From Chlorobiota bacterium (GTDB lineage Bacteria > Bacteroidota > Bacteroidia > Bacteroidales > B39-G9), in NCBI GenBank assembly GCA_030632095.1, contig DAOVJU010000044.1, forward strand, positions 1 through 11,975: 11,975 nt of DNA, in the 5' to 3' direction. The position numbers and the translations under genes are program-made. Positions 8,684 to 11,975 of this stretch are shown here, in pieces (position 1 is the stretch's first letter; each line of letters begins with the position of its first letter). The notes beneath the pieces were generated by a model that was not told the DNA's origin, did no database searches, and saw only the letters and a list, made by a program, of their open reading frames with translations.

Positions 8684-8723
8684 CTAAAGGGAACAACCCA
8701 TGCAGGATGGATTTCTCCTTTAG
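8684..8723. repeat. Internal inverted repeat CTAAAGG ... CCTTTAG
   Basis: CTAAAGG at 8684-8690 and CCTTTAG at 8717-8723 are exact reverse complements, with 26 bases between them. The pair sits inside the larger palindrome and would form a side hairpin next to the one at 8730-8748, giving a branched fold. Confidence 0.4.
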
Positions 8724-8729
8724 AGCCTG

Positions 8730-8748
8730 TCCCGGACTTGATCCGGGA
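8730..8748. repeat. REP-like palindrome TCCCGGACTTGATCCGGGA
   Basis: TCCCGGA (8730-8736) and TCCGGGA (8742-8748) pair perfectly around a CTTGA loop. Palindromes with this core are familiar as dispersed intergenic repeats in several bacterial groups, from general knowledge; I could not search for copies. No T-run follows on either strand, so it is not a terminator. It forms the G+C-rich heart of the 8633-8800 element. Confidence 0.55.
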
Positions 8749-8879
8749 GGTTACTGGCAGTAAAGGGATGCGTTAAAATAAGTGTGACTTAACACTAGTC
8801 AAAAAAGGTATATTTCGCTACCAAAATACAAAAATCATTTTTCATTACCGAATTCAATCCGTTTATCACTAATAAAAGC

Positions 8880-8893
8880 ATATTGACCAATAT
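8880..8893. promoter_or_regulatory. 14-bp dyad upstream of the histidine kinase gene
   Basis: ATATTG (8880-8885) and CAATAT (8888-8893) are exact inverted copies with a 2-base centre, 68 bp before the kinase start. The size and position would suit an operator for a dimeric regulator, but in DNA this rich in A+T such dyads also occur by chance. No regulator gene is nearby. Confidence 0.2.
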
Positions 8894-8961
8894 TAAATAT
8901 CAGATCGTAACATAAGGTAAACATATTGAGTATAATTTAATAGTTAAATCCAGATGTTAGT

Positions 8962-10842
8962 ATGGAGAATAAGCTTAAAATAGAACCATTAAAATTTAAC
9001 AAACATTATAACTTCTTCTTAATTTTATGGACTGTTTGTAATATACTTATTCTTCTTATTAGTATTTATATTATTAACACTGAGTATAAAAAAACTATTA
9101 AAAATAACCGCGACTCTATAATTAATACTTTTACTTCAGCTTACTATTCAGAAACCGTACAGAAAGGCTTATATGCTAAATCAGATAGTTTACATAAACC
9201 CAACCATGCATTAAATTTTTATAACAGTAGAGATATAATAACAAATACCGGCAACATATATACGGTTATCAGTCCTTATACTACTGTTAGTTACTTATTT
9301 AATGATATTCTTGAAAAAACAAAAACAGAAATGCATATAAGCGGTTTTAAACCTATAAACCAAAACAATAAACCATATGACTGGGAAAAGAAATACCTGG
9401 AATTAATGATAAACAATCCGGAAATAAAAGATGAGTTTTTTTCTCAGAAAAAGAACCGATATTATAGATTCATAAAGCCATTAATTGCAAAGGAAAGCTG
9501 CATAAAATGTCATCAGAATGCAATATTAAACACTGTAATTGGTGGTATTAGTTTTACATTACCAATTAACTATTTAAACAAACATAAAGTTCAACTTACA
9601 AAAAGTTTTACGATTGCAATCATTGTTTTGTGGCTTATTGGCTTATTAATTATCAGGTTCAGTTTAAAAAGGCTGAATAAAAAACGCGAAGAAAACAGAA
9701 AGGTACTTGCTCAACTTGAAAATAACGAAGAAAAATTTCGTATGATAGTTAATAATATTCAGGATGTTGTATGGTGCGTAAATACAAAAATGGAATTCAG
9801 TTACATTAGTCCGTCCATTGAAAAAATGACAGGTTATACAGTGGAAGAATATATGAATCTTCCATATGATAAAACACATACGCCTGAATCTTATGAGAAA
9901 ATAACCGGACTTTTTCAGCAGGAATTACAAAAATTGGAACAGGGAAAATTTGATGAAATTCAAAAGTGGTATACCCTTGAAGAAGAGATAATTCATAAAA
10001 ATGGTAATATAATTAATACGGAAATTACAGCTACCTTAACATACGACGAAAAAGGCAATATTAATGGAGTTCAGGGAGTAACCAGGGATATAACTGAACG
10101 AAAAAGATACAGTGAGGAACTTCAGAAATCTGAAAAACAATTAAAAGAATTAATTACCACTAAAGATAAATTTTTTTCTATAATAGCACACGATCTTAAA
10201 AACCCGTTCAATTCTTTATTAGGATTCTCAAATTTATTATCTGAAAATTATGATGAATATGATGATGCTAAACGGATAGAATTTATCAATTTAATAGAAA
10301 ATTCAGCACAATATGGATTTGAATTATTGCAAAATCTTCTGGAATGGGCAAGAACACAAACCGACAGTATATCTTTTAATCCTGATAATTTGAACTTAAA
10401 CAAGGAAATTACTGATAGTATTGGATTAGTTAAATTAAACCTTGAATCAAAAAAAATTGAAATAGTTACTAAAATTGATTTAATACTTATGGTTAATGCT
10501 GATACATATATGCTCCAAACTATTATGCATAATCTCCTGACAAACGCTATAAAATTTACTAATAAAGGTGGAAGGATAAATATCTCAGCAAATGCAGTTA
10601 ACAAACATATTGAAATAAAAGTAAAAGATACCGGAATTGGTATAAGGAAAGAAGATATTGAAAAATTGTTCCGTTTAGATCTAAACTATACAACCAAAGG
10701 CACTGAAGGGGAAAAAGGAACTGGCCTGGGGTTAATTTTATGTAATGAATTCATTAAAAAACATGGTGGTAATATTTCAGTACAAAGTAATGCTAATGAA
10801 GGAACTGAAATACTATTTACCCTTCCAAAAGGAAAAGAATAA
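8962..10842 (+). CDS. Membrane sensor histidine kinase with periplasmic c-type heme (DUF3365-like) and PAS domains
   Basis: This 626-residue kinase probably senses a redox or gas-type signal and phosphorylates an unknown response regulator. Residues 18-39 form the first membrane helix. Residues 40-213 form a periplasmic domain with a CIKCH motif (Cys180, Cys183, His184), matching the DUF3365/Tll0287-like heme sensor fold; covalent heme c attachment would take place in the periplasm, which fits the topology. Residues 214-232 are the second membrane helix, followed by a short charged linker and a PAS domain at about 255-380 ending in the common GVTRDITERK motif. The HisKA domain has phospho-acceptor His410 in SIIAHDLKNPFN. 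The ATPase part shows the N box (Asn524, Asn528), G1 box DTGIG (556-560), F box LFRLD (569-573) and G2 box GTGLG (586-590), so it should be active. No receiver domain is fused and no regulator gene adjoins. The ATG at 8962 is the first after an in-frame TAG at 8941. Confidence 0.93.
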   Translation: MENKLKIEPLKFNKHYNFFLILWTVCNILILLISIYIINTEYKKTIKNNRDSIINTFTSAYYSETVQKGLYAKSDSLHKPNHALNFYNSRDIITNTGNIYTVISPYTTVSYLFNDILEKTKTEMHISGFKPINQNNKPYDWEKKYLELMINNPEIKDEFFSQKKNRYYRFIKPLIAKESCIKCHQNAILNTVIGGISFTLPINYLNKHKVQLTKSFTIAIIVLWLIGLLIIRFSLKRLNKKREENRKVLAQLENNEEKFRMIVNNIQDVVWCVNTKMEFSYISPSIEKMTGYTVEEYMNLPYDKTHTPESYEKITGLFQQELQKLEQGKFDEIQKWYTLEEEIIHKNGNIINTEITATLTYDEKGNINGVQGVTRDITERKRYSEELQKSEKQLKELITTKDKFFSIIAHDLKNPFNSLLGFSNLLSENYDEYDDAKRIEFINLIENSAQYGFELLQNLLEWARTQTDSISFNPDNLNLNKEITDSIGLVKLNLESKKIEIVTKIDLILMVNADTYMLQTIMHNLLTNAIKFTNKGGRINISANAVNKHIEIKVKDTGIGIRKEDIEKLFRLDLNYTTKGTEGEKGTGLGLILCNEFIKKHGGNISVQSNANEGTEILFTLPKGKE

Positions 10843-10849
10843 CTTTGGC

Positions 10850-11975
10850 TCACCTTCTTAATTCATTAATTTCATTTGTTACAAATATCATTAGCTCCCT
10901 TACGTATTCCTCTGAAAAATTAAACTCTATTCCGGCTTTTTCATATATTTCAGGAATTGTTGTTGAATAACCCAGAGACAAAGCATTCATATAATTTTCA
11001 ATAGTTTTTTCAGGATTTAATTTGTAGTTCCTCCATATTGCAATAGACCCTAATTGTGCAATTCCATATTCAATATAATAAAATGGAATTTCAAAAATGT
11101 GTAATTGTTTTTGCCATTGAAAATCAAAATTTTTCTCATAACCGTTCCAATCTATAATGCTGCTCCCAAAATCAGTGGCTATTTCTTTCCATTTTAGTTT
11201 TCGTTCTTCATGGTTATGATCAGGATTTTCATATAACCAATTCTGAAATTTATCAATTTTAGCTATCCATGGTAAAACATTTATAATTCCTTCAAGTTGT
11301 GATAGTTTAGCACGTTTTAAATCAGTAACATTATTAAAGAAATGATCCCAATGCTCCATTGATATTAATTCCATTGACATTGAAGCTAATTCTGCAACCT
11401 CAGATGGCAGGCTTTTGAAATCAACCAGTTCTAAACCCGAAGATAAAAAAGAATGAATTGCATGCCCCCCTTCATGAACCATTGTTTCTACATCACGAAT
11501 ATTACCGGTTGCATTCATAAAAATAAAAGGGATATTACTCTCATAAAGCGGATAATTAAAACCTCCTGGCGCTTTACCTTTTCGTGATTCCAGGTCTAAA
11601 TACCCTTCTGCTTGCATGGTAGTGATAAATTTAGCAAAATTGCCATTTATTTCCTTAAAACAATCAATGGTTTTCCGAACCAGTTCTTTTGATGTTTTGA
11701 AAGGTTTTAAAGGAGGCTTTAAATCTATGTCAACATCCAGGTCAAAAGGTTTTAAATTTCTGTAATTCAGTTTATTTTTCCGGTTTAAATGTATGTTTTC
11801 AACAAGTGGTAAAACTGTAATCTTTATTGAATCATGGAATTTTTCACAATCTTCCGGGCTATAATCAAATCTTCCTAAATCCTCGAACTTATATTCTTTA
11901 TAATTCTTGTATCCTGCATTTTTTGCTACCTGGTGCCTTTTTTCAATAAGCTTTGAGAGCAAATCATCAAACTTA
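10850..11975 (-). CDS. M3-family zinc oligoendopeptidase, 3' part (runs off the right edge)
   Basis: This is a zinc metallopeptidase that probably cleaves short peptides in the cytoplasm. The visible part keeps the whole catalytic core: HEGGH (codons at 11462-11476) supplies two zinc-ligand His residues and the catalytic Glu. The third ligand is the Glu of the VAELAS segment, 24 residues after the second His. A YYIEYGIAQLGS segment near the C-terminus matches the substrate-side Tyr region. The N-terminal visible block (RHQVAKNAGYKNYKEYKF ... LGRFDYSPEDC ... KPFDLDVD) resembles the M3 subgroup that is not classical PepF, so I give no symbol. A TTG at 11962 could be read as a start, but the frame stays open upstream (KFDD) to the edge, and about 190 residues of a typical protein of about 560 are missing. 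The true start is outside the window. Its TGA lies 7 bp from the stop of the convergent kinase gene, with no terminator between them. Confidence 0.93.
   Translation of the reverse strand, partial: KFDDLLSKLIEKRHQVAKNAGYKNYKEYKFEDLGRFDYSPEDCEKFHDSIKITVLPLVENIHLNRKNKLNYRNLKPFDLDVDIDLKPPLKPFKTSKELVRKTIDCFKEINGNFAKFITTMQAEGYLDLESRKGKAPGGFNYPLYESNIPFIFMNATGNIRDVETMVHEGGHAIHSFLSSGLELVDFKSLPSEVAELASMSMELISMEHWDHFFNNVTDLKRAKLSQLEGIINVLPWIAKIDKFQNWLYENPDHNHEERKLKWKEIATDFGSSIIDWNGYEKNFDFQWQKQLHIFEIPFYYIEYGIAQLGSIAIWRNYKLNPEKTIENYMNALSLGYSTTIPEIYEKAGIEFNFSEEYVRELMIFVTNEINELRR

Larger units (their letters stand above)
8633..8800. mobile_element. 168-bp imperfect palindrome with matching ends, MITE- or REP-like
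   Basis: The outer ends are a perfect 9-bp inverted pair: GACTAGTGT at 8633-8641 and ACACTAGTC at 8792-8800. With small gaps the symmetry continues inward, pairing about 8633-8673 with 8756-8800. Shared blocks, read inward on each arm, are GACTAGTG, TCACA, TTA, ACG, TCCC, ACT and GCC; the right arm has an extra TTAAG after the first block. The interior holds two further hairpins (8684-8723 and 8730-8748) and is richer in G+C than its surroundings. No ORF for a transposase fits inside, and I see no clear target-site duplication at the edges. A small non-autonomous element is the best reading; a large regulatory hairpin is the alternative. Confidence 0.5.
8612..8961. other. 350-bp divergent intergenic region
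   Basis: No credible gene is present. The left half is occupied by a 168-bp imperfect palindrome (8633-8800). The right half (8801-8961) is AT-rich and should hold the histidine kinase promoter. TATATTTC at 8809-8816 is one base off the Bacteroidota -7 consensus, but it is 145 bases from the start and has no matching upstream box. A 14-base dyad lies at 8880-8893. Only 21 bp separate the EI24-type gene start from the element, so that gene's promoter must lie inside or beyond the element. Confidence 0.6.

Noticed and set aside
8730..8748. Reading the G+C-rich palindrome as an intrinsic terminator
   Set aside because: No T-run follows on either strand, and no gene ends beside it; the neighbouring genes both start from this region.
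10248..10604. 118-codon open frame on the minus strand inside the kinase gene
   Set aside because: It lies opposite the HisKA/ATPase coding sequence, which has all expected motifs; the antisense product shows no recognisable domain.
11960..11962. TTG as the start codon of the M3 peptidase
   Set aside because: The frame remains open upstream to the window edge, the preceding residues fit the family, and about 190 N-terminal residues would be missing; the gene is cut by the window.

Overview
The window is AT-rich (about one third G+C by eye) and fits a member of the Bacteroidota. The evidence is a type IX secretion (T9SS) C-terminal sorting domain, signal peptides cut just before Gln, a Bacteroidota-style RHS-related giant protein, and AT-rich leaders without clear Shine-Dalgarno sites. 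The genus cannot be fixed from sequence alone. No rRNA, tRNA, CRISPR array or transposase gene was seen.

Left part (1-7650, + strand): a non-coding leader precedes two secreted-protein genes. The first (239-2044) encodes a T9SS cargo with a short coiled coil, a long array of Trp-anchored repeats of about 30 residues, and a type A sorting domain. The second (2124-7565) encodes an 1813-residue protein with the N-terminal shell typical of Bacteroidota RHS/YD-repeat proteins. It ends in beta-sandwich-like domains and lacks the usual RHS core, toxin tip and sorting domain. The two genes share a 10-bp motif in their leaders and may be co-expressed. A strong intrinsic terminator closes the pair at 7622-7649.

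Middle part (7616-8800): a short G+C-rich stretch, readable as a 49-codon minus-strand ORF and containing palindromes, lies next to a minus-strand EI24/CysZ-type membrane protein gene. Immediately upstream of that gene is a 168-bp imperfect palindrome (8633-8800) with matching ends and internal hairpins. It looks like a small non-autonomous mobile or REP-like element and is the most interesting non-coding structure here.

Right part (8962-11975): a + strand sensor histidine kinase has a periplasmic CXXCH (c-type heme, DUF3365/Tll0287-like) domain, then PAS, HisKA and HATPase domains, with no response regulator beside it. It converges, with a 7-bp gap, on the 3' part of an M3-family oligoendopeptidase gene whose 5' end lies beyond the right edge.

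The genes do not form one obvious pathway. The left pair is a secreted/surface module; the others are a membrane protein, a redox/gas-type sensor and a cytoplasmic peptidase. No clearly new multi-gene system could be shown.
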